Positions 25,397 through 35,190 of a stretch of 64,000 nt of DNA are shown piece after piece (position 1 is the first letter of the stretch; each line of letters opens with the position of its first letter). This stretch comes from Aliiroseovarius sp. F20344. GTDB lineage: Bacteria; Pseudomonadota; Alphaproteobacteria; Rhodobacterales; Rhodobacteraceae. The position numbers and the translations under genes are program-made. The stretch is from positions 186,001 through 250,000 of the forward strand of contig NZ_JALKBG010000003.1 in assembly GCF_023016155.1 (NCBI RefSeq), read 5' to 3'. The notes below the pieces were generated by a model. The model was not told the origin of the DNA. It saw nothing but the letters and a program-made list of their open reading frames with translations, and made no database searches.

Positions 25397-27112
25397 ATGC
25401 GTGCGATTTATTCGATCTTATTGGTGGCAGTTGCGCTTCTGGCTACAGGGCTTCATTGGGCGTCATTCACCTACTTCAAATCGCAGGAAATTGCGAAAGC
25501 AGAGGCACGTTTGTCGCTTTATCGCAGCACACTTGAAAGCGAATTGCGCCACTTCGCGCACCTGCCCTTTCTTTTGTCGCTGGATCCTATGGTGGTCCGT
25601 GCCCTTTCTGATGGATCCATCGAAGCGTTGGACAAAAGACTGGCGCGCTTCGCACATAGCGCAGGCCTTGATGCGATCTATTTAATGAACAGCGACGGGC
25701 TGACCATTGCCGCATCCAATGCACAAAGTCCACGCAGCTTCAAAGGCCAGAACTACTCGTACCGGCCCTATTTCCAAGCGGCTCAAAGGGGGGAACTGGG
25801 CGAGTTCTACGGGATCGGCGCGACCACAGGCATTCCCGGTTACTTCTATGCGATGGCTGTGCGCCGACCCCAGTCGGATGCCACTGGGGTTGTTGCGATC
25901 AAAATTGATTTGTCGCGGTTGCAGGATGATTGGCAAGCCTCGGGCGAACGGATCATTTTGGCCAATGCGGACGGGGTGGTCCTGTTGGCCTCGGAACCAA
26001 GCTGGCGATACAAAACGCTCGCACGCCTTACTGCAACTCAACGCGAAAACATCATGCAGTCACGCCAGTTTGGGAACGAACTGCTGGCCTCGCTGGATTG
26101 GTCGCCAAACACCCTGCAACAAGCCGCCAGAATTGGAGATAAGGAACTTCTGTATCTCAGCACTTCAGATCTGCCCAACGGCTGGTCACTTCACTTCTTT
26201 GTGCCAGATGATCCGGCTTCAACGCGGGCTTGGCTGACAACAGGCACTTTCCTAGCGCTTGTTTTGTTGAGCTTCAGTGCGTGGCAAGTTAGCCGGTTAC
26301 GCCGGGTGCGCACCGCACTGTTTGCGTCCGAACGCGAAGAGGCAGAGCTGCGTTTGGCCAACGAGCGTTTGGCTGTGGAAATCGAAGAACGACGCACCGC
26401 CGAGCGGACACTGCAGAAGACCCAGACCGAGCTTGAGCGCGCGGGCCGGCTTGCCGCACTTGGGCAGCTTGCCTCATCCGTCACACATGAATTGGGCCAG
26501 CCTATAGCAGCCATGCGAAACCAGTTGGCGGCGTCGGAAATGACCGATGGCCCCACAACCCTGAACGAAAAGATGCAGGGGTTGGTGGCACGCATGGAAA
26601 GCATTACGCGGCAGTTAAAATTCTTCTCCCGCAAGGGACGCGACAGCTTTGAAGTGTTTGATCTGAAAGACGCAGCACAAGACGCGCTGACCTTGTTGGA
26701 GCCGAGCATTCATGCCCGTGCAGCAACGATTGACGTACAAGGCCCCGAGCATGCGCTGATGCTTTGCGCAAACAAATTGCGAATTGAGCAGGTGCTGACC
26801 AACATCGTTCGAAATGCGCTTGATGCCGTGGAAGAGCAGGATGAAAAGATCGTAACGATCACGATGGGGGACACGCCTGAAACCGTTTGGTTCGAGGTCG
26901 CGGATACCGGGCACGGGCTGGGGGATCATTCCCTTGACGACCTGCGCGAGCCCTTTACGACGACACGCGAAAGCGGCGAAGGTATGGGATTGGGGCTAAC
27001 AATCTCGGCAGGGATTGTGTCTGATCACAATGGGTCGATCACCGCGAAGGACCGGCCCGATGGCGGCGCGGCTTTCCGTGTTAGCCTTCCTAAGAACGAG
27101 GCGGAGATATGA
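25397..27112 (+). CDS. DctB-like sensor histidine kinase
   Basis: This 571-residue membrane kinase has a TM helix (SILLVAVALLATGLHW), a periplasmic double-Cache sensor (about residues 30-280, with the YRPYFQAA and YFYAMAVR motifs), and a second TM (LTTGTFLALVLLSFSAW). A coiled-coil linker, an H-box (SSVTHELGQPIAAMRNQL), and N, G1 (ADTGHGL) and G2 (GEGMGLGL) boxes follow. ATG at 25397 starts just before the first TM; it has only a weak ribosome site. The 3' end overlaps the regulator by 4 nt. DctB proteins sense C4-dicarboxylates, and this one probably senses the ligand of the nearby TRAP system. Confidence 0.9.
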   Translation: MRAIYSILLVAVALLATGLHWASFTYFKSQEIAKAEARLSLYRSTLESELRHFAHLPFLLSLDPMVVRALSDGSIEALDKRLARFAHSAGLDAIYLMNSDGLTIAASNAQSPRSFKGQNYSYRPYFQAAQRGELGEFYGIGATTGIPGYFYAMAVRRPQSDATGVVAIKIDLSRLQDDWQASGERIILANADGVVLLASEPSWRYKTLARLTATQRENIMQSRQFGNELLASLDWSPNTLQQAARIGDKELLYLSTSDLPNGWSLHFFVPDDPASTRAWLTTGTFLALVLLSFSAWQVSRLRRVRTALFASEREEAELRLANERLAVEIEERRTAERTLQKTQTELERAGRLAALGQLASSVTHELGQPIAAMRNQLAASEMTDGPTTLNEKMQGLVARMESITRQLKFFSRKGRDSFEVFDLKDAAQDALTLLEPSIHARAATIDVQGPEHALMLCANKLRIEQVLTNIVRNALDAVEEQDEKIVTITMGDTPETVWFEVADTGHGLGDHSLDDLREPFTTTRESGEGMGLGLTISAGIVSDHNGSITAKDRPDGGAAFRVSLPKNEAEI

Positions 27113-28401
27113 CCAGCTTCCGGGTGTTGATCATTGATGATGATAGGTTGATGCGGAATTCTCTGGTCGATCTGATAGAAGCCTCGGGTTGGATCGCCAA
27201 ACCTTTGGCGCGGGCCACAGATGCAGCCAGATGGATTGCACAATTCCAGCCGGATGTCATTTTGTCAGACGTGCGCATGCCAGGCATGACAGGCCTTGAT
27301 CTGCTGAAAAGCCTCGACGCGGCCCCGCCAATTGTTCTGATCTCTGCCCACGGAGATATCCCAACAGCCGTCGAGGCGATGAACCACGGCGCTTATAGCT
27401 TTGTTGAAAAACCGTATGATCCCAAGCGCTTGCTTCTGATCCTATCCCACGCCGCCGAGCAGTATCAAATGCGTCAAAGCAACGATCGGCTCAAGGAGCG
27501 CCTACACCAGCTTTCTGGTTTGGACCGCGTGCTTCTGGGGCAAACGCCCGAGATGCAGCGGCTAAGGGATGCAATTGCGATGGTCGCCCTTAGCAACACA
27601 TCGGTCTTGGTTCAGGGCGAAACCGGCACTGGAAAAGATCTTGTTGCACGGGCCATTCATGACCTATCGTCCCGGTGTGACGCCCCTTTCGTCGCCGTGA
27701 ACGCAGCGCAAATCAATGCCGAGAACCTGCCCAATCTGGCGCGCAGCGCGGCGGGCGGCACTTTGTTTTTAGACGAAATCTGCGCATGCCCACCTGATCT
27801 TCAACCCGTGCTTCTAAGGCTCGCAGATGCAGGGGAAGTTCTGGATGCCGCGCTAGGAACTCCGGAGAATATAGATCTGCGCATCATCGCTGCCACCAAC
27901 GAAGACCCGCAAGACGCGGTGGCGCAAGGCCGTTTGCGCCAAGATCTGATGTTTCGGTTGAACGGCTTTTCTCTGCACTTGCCCCCTCTTCGGGCGCGTC
28001 CTGACGATGTGGTTCTGCTGGCTGTTCGGTTCCTTCATGACTTCGCCGCGCTGTACGAGATCCCGGCACCAGAATTGATGGATGCGGACACATCGGCGCT
28101 GATCGCGCATAACTGGCCCGGCAATGTGCGCGAGCTTCGGCAGGTGGCAGAACGGTGTGTGATGATGGCCAAGCAGGGTCTTGGAACCATGCGGGAAGCA
28201 CTTTCAGGGGCGGCGCTTGATCCGACAGATCGCCCCGGTCTGCGCGAGGCCGTTGCGGCGTTCGAACGTCAGATGATCAGCAAAGCCATCCAACAGCACG
28301 CGGGCCGAATGGACGACACCGCTGCGGCACTTGGTATTGGTCGGCGTACCCTGAACGAAAAAATTGTCAAACTGGGTCTCGATAAAGACGCGCTCTTATA
28401 G
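27109..28401 (+). CDS. DctD-like response regulator lacking the GAFTGA loop
   Basis: The receiver domain has IIDDDR, phospho-acceptor Asp54 (ILSDVRMPG) and Lys101. The AAA+ domain has Walker A GETGTGKD (170-177), Walker B GGTLFLDE (216-223), and NWPGNVREL near 335-343. The C-terminal Fis-type helix-turn-helix is DTAAALGIGRRTLNEKI. The region between FVAVNAAQINAENLP and the Walker B (about 200-215) is about 20 residues shorter than in family members, and the sigma-54-contacting GAFTGA motif is absent. It should therefore not act through sigma-54 in the usual way. No TGGCAC-N5-TTGC element is seen before the TRAP genes. Confidence 0.92.
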   Translation: MTSFRVLIIDDDRLMRNSLVDLIEASGWIAKPLARATDAARWIAQFQPDVILSDVRMPGMTGLDLLKSLDAAPPIVLISAHGDIPTAVEAMNHGAYSFVEKPYDPKRLLLILSHAAEQYQMRQSNDRLKERLHQLSGLDRVLLGQTPEMQRLRDAIAMVALSNTSVLVQGETGTGKDLVARAIHDLSSRCDAPFVAVNAAQINAENLPNLARSAAGGTLFLDEICACPPDLQPVLLRLADAGEVLDAALGTPENIDLRIIAATNEDPQDAVAQGRLRQDLMFRLNGFSLHLPPLRARPDDVVLLAVRFLHDFAALYEIPAPELMDADTSALIAHNWPGNVRELRQVAERCVMMAKQGLGTMREALSGAALDPTDRPGLREAVAAFERQMISKAIQQHAGRMDDTAAALGIGRRTLNEKIVKLGLDKDALL

Positions 28402-28422
28402 CCCTGCGGAAATCCGCAGGGC
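28401..28422. terminator. Hairpin at the end of the DctD-like gene
   Basis: GCCCTGCGGA (28401-28410) and TCCGCAGGGC (28413-28422) form a perfect 10-bp inverted repeat starting on the last base of the regulator stop codon. There is no T-run directly after it, so it may slow or partly stop transcription ahead of the TRAP operon or act as a 3' stabiliser. Confidence 0.45.
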
Positions 28423-28513
28423 AGCCCACACCACCCCGGCAGTTTTCTTCATACGCATTTACCTTCAGATGCTGTTTACTCACTCCATAATGAATTCTGG
28501 GAGGAAATCAGAC

Positions 28514-29524
28514 ATGAAGAAATATCTGAACGGTGCCGTTGTCGCCACCATCGCCGCAACTTTTGCAGGACAAGCGCTGGCCACGGAATGGAACGTGTCC
28601 CTGTGGGGCAAACGCCGCGCTTTCACTGAACACGTCGAAAAACTGGCTGAACTGGTGTCGGAAAAAACCGGGGGCGAGTTCACGCTGAATCTGTCATATG
28701 GCGGCCTAAGCAAGAACCGAGAAAACCTCGACGGTATCTCGATCGGCGCGTTTGAGATGGCGCAGTTCTGCGCCGGCTATCACCGCGACAAAAACCCTTC
28801 GATCACTGTACTTGAGCTGCCTTTCCTTGGCGTAAGCTCACTTGAGCAAGAAGTGGCTCTCTCGATGGCTGTCTATAAGCACCCGGCCACCGTTGCCGAT
28901 CTTGCACGTTGGAATGCAACGCCGCTGATGCCATCGCCCTTGCCGCAGTACAATATCGTAGGTGGCGGTGACGCACCTGCGTCGCTGGGTGACTTCAAAG
29001 GACTTAGCGTTCGGGCCACTGGTGGCATCGGGAAAGCGATGGAGACCATTGGCGCCGTTCCGACCTCTATGTCCGCGTCAGAAGTTCGTCAGTCCATGGA
29101 CAGCGGCGTTGTGAAGGCCGTAGCTTTTGCGCCCCATGCGCATATGTCCTATGGCACGATCGAGAATGCCACCTGGTGGACGTCGAACCTGAACCCCGGC
29201 ACGGTGAACTGCCCGGTTGTGGTCAACTCAGATGCGCTGGCTGATCTTAGCGACGATCATCGCGACGCCCTTATGGGATCGATCGACGAAGCTATGGATC
29301 ACTACCTGGCCAACTACAACGGCGCGACAATGGATGCCTGGGGCCCCGCTCTTGAAGAGCGCGGCATCGAGGTTGTGACATTCTCGGACGACGAGATTGC
29401 AGCCTTCAAAGAAGCCGCCGCTGCCCCTGCCGCTGCTGCATGGATCGAACAGAACACTGCCGCAGGCCTGCCTGCACAAGAGCTGTACGACCTCGTCACC
29501 GGCATGATCGCAGACGGGCAATAA
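28514..29524 (+). CDS. TRAP transporter solute-binding protein (DctP family)
   Basis: This periplasmic receptor of 336 residues has a signal peptide (GAVVATIAATFAGQALA). The family arginine segment GLSVRATGGIGKAME is present and should bind the carboxylate of the ligand. GGGAGG precedes the ATG at 28514; upstream frame codons back to 28364 are not used. Clear DctQ and DctM genes follow after a hairpin. Substrate: an organic acid, not readable from sequence. Confidence 0.92.
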   Translation: MKKYLNGAVVATIAATFAGQALATEWNVSLWGKRRAFTEHVEKLAELVSEKTGGEFTLNLSYGGLSKNRENLDGISIGAFEMAQFCAGYHRDKNPSITVLELPFLGVSSLEQEVALSMAVYKHPATVADLARWNATPLMPSPLPQYNIVGGGDAPASLGDFKGLSVRATGGIGKAMETIGAVPTSMSASEVRQSMDSGVVKAVAFAPHAHMSYGTIENATWWTSNLNPGTVNCPVVVNSDALADLSDDHRDALMGSIDEAMDHYLANYNGATMDAWGPALEERGIEVVTFSDDEIAAFKEAAAAPAAAAWIEQNTAAGLPAQELYDLVTGMIADGQ

Positions 29525-29536
29525 CCCGTAGATCCC

Positions 29537-29568
29537 ATGAGCCCGCACCGGTCTTGGCGCGGGCTCAT
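29537..29568 (+). terminator. Intercistronic hairpin between DctP and DctQ genes
   Basis: ATGAGCCCGC (29537-29546) and GCGGGCTCAT (29559-29568) form a perfect 10-bp stem followed by CCCTTTCTTC. Such hairpins after the binding-protein gene commonly lower the amount of membrane components relative to the receptor. Confidence 0.6.
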
Positions 29569-29594
29569 CCCTTTCTTCATCGCATGAGGCATCC

Positions 29595-30218
29595 ATGGCG
29601 ACCGCATCCCTTGTGCTGAGTGACGACAGCCTCCTCAGCAGAATTGATCGTGCATTCTTACGTATCGAACGCACCTTTTGCCTGATCAGCGGGCTGGCTG
29701 TTTTTTCGCTGATGATCCTTGCAGTGGTTTCGGTTGGAGGCCGCAATGCGCTGGGTTCCCCACTGCCGGGCTATGTCGATTGGATCGAACAGGCCATGCC
29801 GCTGATTGCCTTCATGGGAATTTCGTTTGTGATGCGCGAAGGCGGGCACATTCGCATGGACATTGTTGTGGGTCGACTTAAGGGCCGAACGCTGTTCACC
29901 GTCGAGTTAATCACAACATTGGCGGTTCTCGCTTTGATGATCCTGATGCTTTGGGGATCATGGGCGCATTTCCAACGCAGTTTCGATTTCGGCGCTCCGA
30001 TGTGGAGTCGCGACAGCTCGATGGATATTGCGCTGCCGATCTGGCCCGCGAAGCTGATGGCACCCTTGGCATTTGGTATCCTGTGTGTGCGGTTGTGCCT
30101 TCAGGTTTGGGCCTATCTTCGCGCCATTCTAACCGGGAACCCGATTGCGATCCCGCTACCCGCTGACGCCGCCACACAGGCGCAGATGGAAGCCAACCAA
30201 CTGGAAGAGCAAAGCTGA
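29595..30218 (+). CDS. TRAP transporter small permease (DctQ family)
   Basis: This 207-residue membrane protein has four likely helices. Family signs are the SLMILAVVSVGGRNAL helix, WIEQAMPLIAFMGISFVMREGGHIRMD (the E-x-x-H-I-x-x-D type motif) and a last helix near residue 155. The stop overlaps the DctM start by one base. Confidence 0.92.
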   Translation: MATASLVLSDDSLLSRIDRAFLRIERTFCLISGLAVFSLMILAVVSVGGRNALGSPLPGYVDWIEQAMPLIAFMGISFVMREGGHIRMDIVVGRLKGRTLFTVELITTLAVLALMILMLWGSWAHFQRSFDFGAPMWSRDSSMDIALPIWPAKLMAPLAFGILCVRLCLQVWAYLRAILTGNPIAIPLPADAATQAQMEANQLEEQS

Positions 30219-31618
30219 TGGAACCTATCGAAATCGGACTTTGGGTCACTGGTGGCCTCCTGATCATGGTCTTCCTTGGGATGCGCGTGGCGTTTGCAGC
30301 GGCTCTTGCTGGGATGATCGGTCTTGTCTGGATTTTCTGGGCCAAAAAGGACTATGGGCTTGATGATTTCGGATGGGCGCTTGGCGTTGCGGTCAAAACC
30401 GCAGGTCAGGTGCCACACTCCAAAGTCTCCAGTCAGGCCTTGTCCCTGATCCCGACTTTCATCCTAATTGGATACCTTGCCTACTACGCGGGCCTTACAA
30501 AAGCACTGTTCGAAGCTGCAAAGCGCTGGATTGCGTGGGTGCCCGGTGGACTTGCCGTGTCGACGGTGTTTGCAACGGCCGGGTTCGCTGCCGTTTCTGG
30601 GGCATCGGTCGCAACCTCGGCAGTTTTTGCGCGCATCGCAATTCCCGAGATGTTGAAGATCGGATACGACAAAAGGTTCGCAGCAGGGGTCGTGGCGGCA
30701 GGTGGCACGCTTGCCTCTCTGATCCCGCCATCCGCGATCCTTGTGATCTACGCCCTGATCGTTGAACAGGACGTGGGAAAACTGCTTCTGGCTGGATTTA
30801 TCCCCGGCGCGTTCTCGGCCTTGATCTACGGTCTTTTGATCATCGGGATGGCTCTGGTGATCAAAGGATTTGGCCCGCCGGTGACGGGCTACACGTGGAA
30901 AGAGCGCTTGGTCTCGCTTCCACCAGCCCTGCCCATCGTCTTCGTGGTCGTGACGATCATTTGCTTTGTCTACAACCCGTTTGGAGGCGACGCTTGGGGC
31001 ACCCCAACAGAAGGCGGCGCAATCGGAGCATTCGTGGTCTTTCTAATGGCGCTTTATCGCGGCATGCGGTGGGCGCAATTGAAAGAGGCATTGCTGGAAA
31101 CCGCCAAGCTAAGCGTCATGATCTTTACCATCATCTGGGGCGTTCTGGTCTACGTGCGCTTCTTGGGATTTGCCGACTTGCCCAGCGCATTCTCGGACTG
31201 GATCACGTCCTTAGAGATGTCGCCCATGTTGATCCTTGTTTGCATCTTGCTGGCCTATGCGGTGCTGGGAATGTTTATGGATGCTATCGGAATGCTGCTT
31301 CTGACACTCCCCGTTGTCTATCCCGCCGTGATGGCCCTAAACGGCGGAGAGTTCGTCAGCGCCGCTGACAGCACGTTCGGCATGTCAGGGCCTATGTGTG
31401 CAATCTGGTTTGGCATACTCGTCGTTAAGATGGCCGAGTTCTGTTTGATCACCCCACCCATCGGCTTAAACTGCTTTGTGGTGGCAGGCGTTCGGGACGA
31501 TCTAAGCGTGCAGGATGTGTTCAAGGGCGTGACGCCGTTTTTCATCGCAGATGCCATTACGATCGCCCTGCTTGTCGCGTTCCCGGCCATTGTACTTTGG
31601 CTGCCCAGCCTGGCGTGA
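30218..31618 (+). CDS. TRAP transporter large permease (DctM family)
   Basis: This 466-residue permease has about twelve helices and performs sodium-coupled import with DctQ and DctP. Family motifs include the GASVATSAVFARIAIPEMLKIGYD segment, AAGGTLASLIPPSAILVIYALI near residue 165, and FMDAIGMLLLTLPVVYP in the second half. The next gene is convergent and ends 56 nt away; I see no clear terminator in between. Confidence 0.93.
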   Translation: MEPIEIGLWVTGGLLIMVFLGMRVAFAAALAGMIGLVWIFWAKKDYGLDDFGWALGVAVKTAGQVPHSKVSSQALSLIPTFILIGYLAYYAGLTKALFEAAKRWIAWVPGGLAVSTVFATAGFAAVSGASVATSAVFARIAIPEMLKIGYDKRFAAGVVAAGGTLASLIPPSAILVIYALIVEQDVGKLLLAGFIPGAFSALIYGLLIIGMALVIKGFGPPVTGYTWKERLVSLPPALPIVFVVVTIICFVYNPFGGDAWGTPTEGGAIGAFVVFLMALYRGMRWAQLKEALLETAKLSVMIFTIIWGVLVYVRFLGFADLPSAFSDWITSLEMSPMLILVCILLAYAVLGMFMDAIGMLLLTLPVVYPAVMALNGGEFVSAADSTFGMSGPMCAIWFGILVVKMAEFCLITPPIGLNCFVVAGVRDDLSVQDVFKGVTPFFIADAITIALLVAFPAIVLWLPSLA

Positions 31619-31673
31619 ATTGGTGCCAAACAGACAGAATTCGGACAACAAGGAAGAGCCTGGGACTTAGCAA

Positions 31674-33650
31674 CTAAAGTTTCAGCCCAATCTTTCGCCC
31701 TTCGTAGAATGCAAATGGCGCTTGTCTGGGGGCAACGCAGTCGCCGACCTGATGAAACTCCGACTTGGCCTCGTGCAAGTCGTCGGCGACCATCGTGAAC
31801 GAAGTGTTCGTCGTCGCAAGGACCAGTGTATCCGCTGGCACAAGCTGGCTTTCGTCATTCAACAACGACCTTACCGTGGCCCCTTCTGCCCCCCATCTGT
31901 CGATCACGGTTTCTGTTTGGAAGCGCGCACCGTAGCCCGACAGGGCTTTGCGGGCGCGGTGATCTGCCGTGGTGCGGATCAATTCTTTGCCCACCAGCGC
32001 ATCAGGTGTGACAATGGTGACGTCATGCCCTTTTTCCGCAAGATGCCAGGCTGTACCTACACCCCGCCAGTTGCCGCCTTCATCCAAAATCACCACGCGC
32101 TGGCCAATTGGAACTTCGCGACGCAGCACCTCTTCGACCGAGACAACGTTTCCCTGTTCCAGCCCCGGAAGCTCTGAAATCTCAGGGCGAAAGCGCTGCC
32201 ATCCAGTGTTCGCAGGTAAGGACCCGGTTGCAACCACAACCTCATCCGCTGCAAAGGCTGAAATGTCGTCCGCATCCATGAAGTGATTGAGCCGAACGTC
32301 GACACCCAGTTGTTCAAGTTGCCGTTCATACCAATCCAAAAGTTCGAGGATCTGACCGCGACGGGGTTGCAGCCCAGCCAGTCGAAATTGCCCTCCAATT
32401 AGCGGTGCCGCCTCGCAGATGGTAACCGTGTGACCACGTTCTGCCGCGACTCTGGCGGCTTCCAAGCCAGCTGGCCCTGCGCCAATGACCAAAACTGTTT
32501 TCGGATCAGACGAGGACTTAAGCGGCTCGCCACCCCATTCCCATTCGCGGCCAGCTGATGGATTGATAAGGCACGAAATCCAGTAATCGCGGGACCGACG
32601 CCCCCAACACATTTGATTGCACGAAATGCAGCCGCGAACATCTGCATCACGACCTTCGGTTATCTTGCGTGCCAGATGTGGATCCGCGATCTGACCACGA
32701 ACAATCGACACCAGATCCGCCTGACCCGCCCTGAGCACATCGCGCGCGTTATCCGGCGTTCTGATCTGGCTTTCAGATTGAACGCGTGCGGTCTTGAGCT
32801 GGGCCTTGAGCTGAGTGGTGACGTCGACGCTCAGCTTCTCGCCATACACAAAACTGGGCATCACTTTATCGAATTCCAGATAACTTCCAGACCCGCAGGT
32901 CACATAGTCAAGCTGACCCGTTGCATCATGCACTTTCGCGATATCCACCAGTTGTTCGACCGACAACGCAACCGGTTCGCTGGGGGCGATGCTGATCGAC
33001 AAGCCAATGATGAAATCCTCGCCACAGGCTTTACGAATGCCGTCTTGAATACGCAATCCGAACCTTAGCCGGCTTTCCAACGATCCACCCCAACGGTCTG
33101 TTCGCGTGTTCGATGTAGGGCGCCAGAACTGCTCGATCAGCGAATGATATGCGGCCCAAATCTCAACCCCGTCAAACCCTGCTTTTTGGCAGCGCACCGC
33201 CGCGCGTATGAACCCAGCGATACACTCCTCAATCTCGGCATCCGTCAAGGCATGACTGCCGTCACTGTCATGGTAGCTGGGCTGCCCAGAGGGCGACACG
33301 TTCGGTGCATAGGATAGGTCCGCATCGCCGTGCTGCCCGATATGGTAAAGCTGCTGAAGTATAACCGCACCTTCTGCTTTGCATGCTTCGGTGAGGCGTT
33401 GAAAGCCGGGGATAACGTCATCGTCATCAACCCGAAAATTTCCCCGGGTCAGAACTGCGTATTGGTCCGTCGGCATAGGCTCGACCACAATCATGCCTGC
33501 GCCACCGCGCGCGCGTTCTAGATAGTATTGCAGGTGCTGTTCTGCTGGCAGGCCCAATCGGGACATATTCGCGGTATGCGCCCCAAAGACAATACGATTG
33601 CGCAGGGTGCAATGGCGAAGCACCAAGGGCTCAAGAGCGGGATCGTTCAT
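31674..33650 (-). CDS. Old-yellow-enzyme / FeS NADH:flavin oxidoreductase
   Basis: This 658-residue protein of the 2,4-dienoyl-CoA reductase / trimethylamine dehydrogenase family has an N-terminal FMN TIM barrel (AYHSLIEQFWRPTSNTRTDRWGGSLESR, a variant of the usual HGYLLxQFLSP), the 4Fe-4S cysteines in CISCNQMCWGRR...SCLINP (C-x2-C-x3-C-x11-C), and a C-terminal FAD/NAD part (VLVIGAGPAGLEAARVAAERGH). ATG at 33650 has AAGGA upstream. Relatives reduce enoates or demethylate methylated amines such as stachydrine. It is the last gene of the minus-strand cluster from 38542, 75 nt after the aldehyde dehydrogenase. Confidence 0.92.
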   Translation of the reverse strand: MNDPALEPLVLRHCTLRNRIVFGAHTANMSRLGLPAEQHLQYYLERARGGAGMIVVEPMPTDQYAVLTRGNFRVDDDDVIPGFQRLTEACKAEGAVILQQLYHIGQHGDADLSYAPNVSPSGQPSYHDSDGSHALTDAEIEECIAGFIRAAVRCQKAGFDGVEIWAAYHSLIEQFWRPTSNTRTDRWGGSLESRLRFGLRIQDGIRKACGEDFIIGLSISIAPSEPVALSVEQLVDIAKVHDATGQLDYVTCGSGSYLEFDKVMPSFVYGEKLSVDVTTQLKAQLKTARVQSESQIRTPDNARDVLRAGQADLVSIVRGQIADPHLARKITEGRDADVRGCISCNQMCWGRRSRDYWISCLINPSAGREWEWGGEPLKSSSDPKTVLVIGAGPAGLEAARVAAERGHTVTICEAAPLIGGQFRLAGLQPRRGQILELLDWYERQLEQLGVDVRLNHFMDADDISAFAADEVVVATGSLPANTGWQRFRPEISELPGLEQGNVVSVEEVLRREVPIGQRVVILDEGGNWRGVGTAWHLAEKGHDVTIVTPDALVGKELIRTTADHRARKALSGYGARFQTETVIDRWGAEGATVRSLLNDESQLVPADTLVLATTNTSFTMVADDLHEAKSEFHQVGDCVAPRQAPFAFYEGRKIGLKL

Positions 33651-33725
33651 TTGGGTCCTTCCAATCCATCGCAACTCACCGTGGCTGAGATCATTGCGAT
33701 CAGTTTCTGCGTGATCGCCGAACTG

Positions 33726-35189
33726 TCAACGCATAATGAACGGGTCCGGAATTGGATCATCGCTTGTGCGCAGCCAGACGGTTTTGATCGTCGTGTAGTC
33801 GAGCAGGGCCTGCAGCCCACCTTCGCGACCGTGACCTGACAAGCCATAGCCACCAAATGGCGCGATTGGACTGACGGCGCGGTAGGTGTTCACCCAGACA
33901 ATGCCCGACCGAATGGCATTGATCATACGATGTGCGCGCGTCAGGTTCTGCGTGAACACACCAGCAGCCAATCCGAACTCCGTATCATTGGCCATTTCGA
34001 TTGCCTCTGCCTCGTCTTCAAAGCTGAGTACAGACAGAACCGGACCAAAGAACTCATTACTTAAACAGGGCGCGTCCGGCGCGTTGGCGCAGTCAATAAT
34101 AGTCGGCGGGAAGTAGAAACCATCGCCTTCCAACGCCACGCCTCCGGTCACCAGTTTCGCTCCTACGTCCAACGACCGTGCGATCAGATCTTTCGCAGTC
34201 TCACGCTGACGCATCGTGCACAGTGGCCCAACTTCGGTCGCCATATCATCGGGCGCGCCAATCACAATCGCTTCTGCCTTAGCCTTCAGGCAGGCCAGAA
34301 ACTCGTCTTTGATCGACGCGTGAACCAGCAAGCGTGAACCAGCTACACAGCTTTGCCCCGTTGCGGCGAATATGCCCGACACCTGAGCATTTGCCGCGCT
34401 TTCGATATCCGCGTCGTCAAACACGATGAAGGGGGATTTGCCACCAAGCTCGAGCGACGTAGTGGCAAGGTTCTCGGCCGAGTTACGAACAATATGGCGC
34501 GCCGTTTCCGCCCCACCTGTGAACGCCACATGGTCAACTTTCGGATGGCGTGTCAAAGCAGCTCCAGCATCCGGCCCCCCTGTAATGATGTTCAGAACGC
34601 CCTTGGGAAAGCCAACCTGATCAAAGATCTTGGCGAACTCCAACATAGGTGCGGGGCCATCTTCGGATGCTTTCAGAACCACCGTGCAACCCGCCGCCAA
34701 GGCAGGGGCGATCTTTACGGCAGACAGAAATAACTGAGAGTTCCACGGCACAACTGCTGCAACGACACCAACCGGTTCGCGCCGCAGCCAGACTTCCATA
34801 TCCGGTTTGTCGATCGGCAGATGCGCGCCTTCGATCTTGTCCGCCAGTCCCGCGAAATAGCGGAAGTATTCGGCGACATAAGCGATCTGCGCGCTGGTTT
34901 CCCGGATGATCTTGCCGGTGTCACGGGTTTCGATTTCGGCCAGCCGTTGAGCGTTCTCGGCCACTAGGTCCGCAAGTGTCGAAAGCAATTTACCCCGCGC
35001 CGTTGCCGTCATTCCTGCCCATTCAGGAGAAAGGAACGCGCCTTGCGCTGCTTGAACGGCAGCATTCACATCATCTTCACATGCATTTGCCATCAGCGCC
35101 CATACCTGCCCCGTGGCTGGATCGAGGCTTTCAAATTGCGTCGCGCCATCCGAAAACTGACCACCAATATAGTGCTGAAAGATCTGCAT
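33726..35189 (-). CDS. NAD(P)-dependent aldehyde dehydrogenase
   Basis: This 487-residue ALDH has the PWNSQLF cofactor site, AFTGGAETARHIV, the catalytic Glu in LELGGKSP and the catalytic Cys in GQSCVAGSR. Start ATG at 35189 lies one base after the stop of the monooxygenase gene; a longer frame inside that gene is not used. In this cluster it probably oxidises an aldehyde formed by ring opening or hydrolysis, by analogy with TgnC in trigonelline degradation. Confidence 0.93.
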   Translation of the reverse strand: MQIFQHYIGGQFSDGATQFESLDPATGQVWALMANACEDDVNAAVQAAQGAFLSPEWAGMTATARGKLLSTLADLVAENAQRLAEIETRDTGKIIRETSAQIAYVAEYFRYFAGLADKIEGAHLPIDKPDMEVWLRREPVGVVAAVVPWNSQLFLSAVKIAPALAAGCTVVLKASEDGPAPMLEFAKIFDQVGFPKGVLNIITGGPDAGAALTRHPKVDHVAFTGGAETARHIVRNSAENLATTSLELGGKSPFIVFDDADIESAANAQVSGIFAATGQSCVAGSRLLVHASIKDEFLACLKAKAEAIVIGAPDDMATEVGPLCTMRQRETAKDLIARSLDVGAKLVTGGVALEGDGFYFPPTIIDCANAPDAPCLSNEFFGPVLSVLSFEDEAEAIEMANDTEFGLAAGVFTQNLTRAHRMINAIRSGIVWVNTYRAVSPIAPFGGYGLSGHGREGGLQALLDYTTIKTVWLRTSDDPIPDPFIMR

Positions 35190-35190
35190 C

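Noticed and set aside
28402-28513. Sigma-54 promoter before the DctP gene
   Set aside because: I looked for TGGCAC-N5-TTGC and found no GG-N10-GC pair in a suitable place. This agrees with the missing GAFTGA loop of the regulator.
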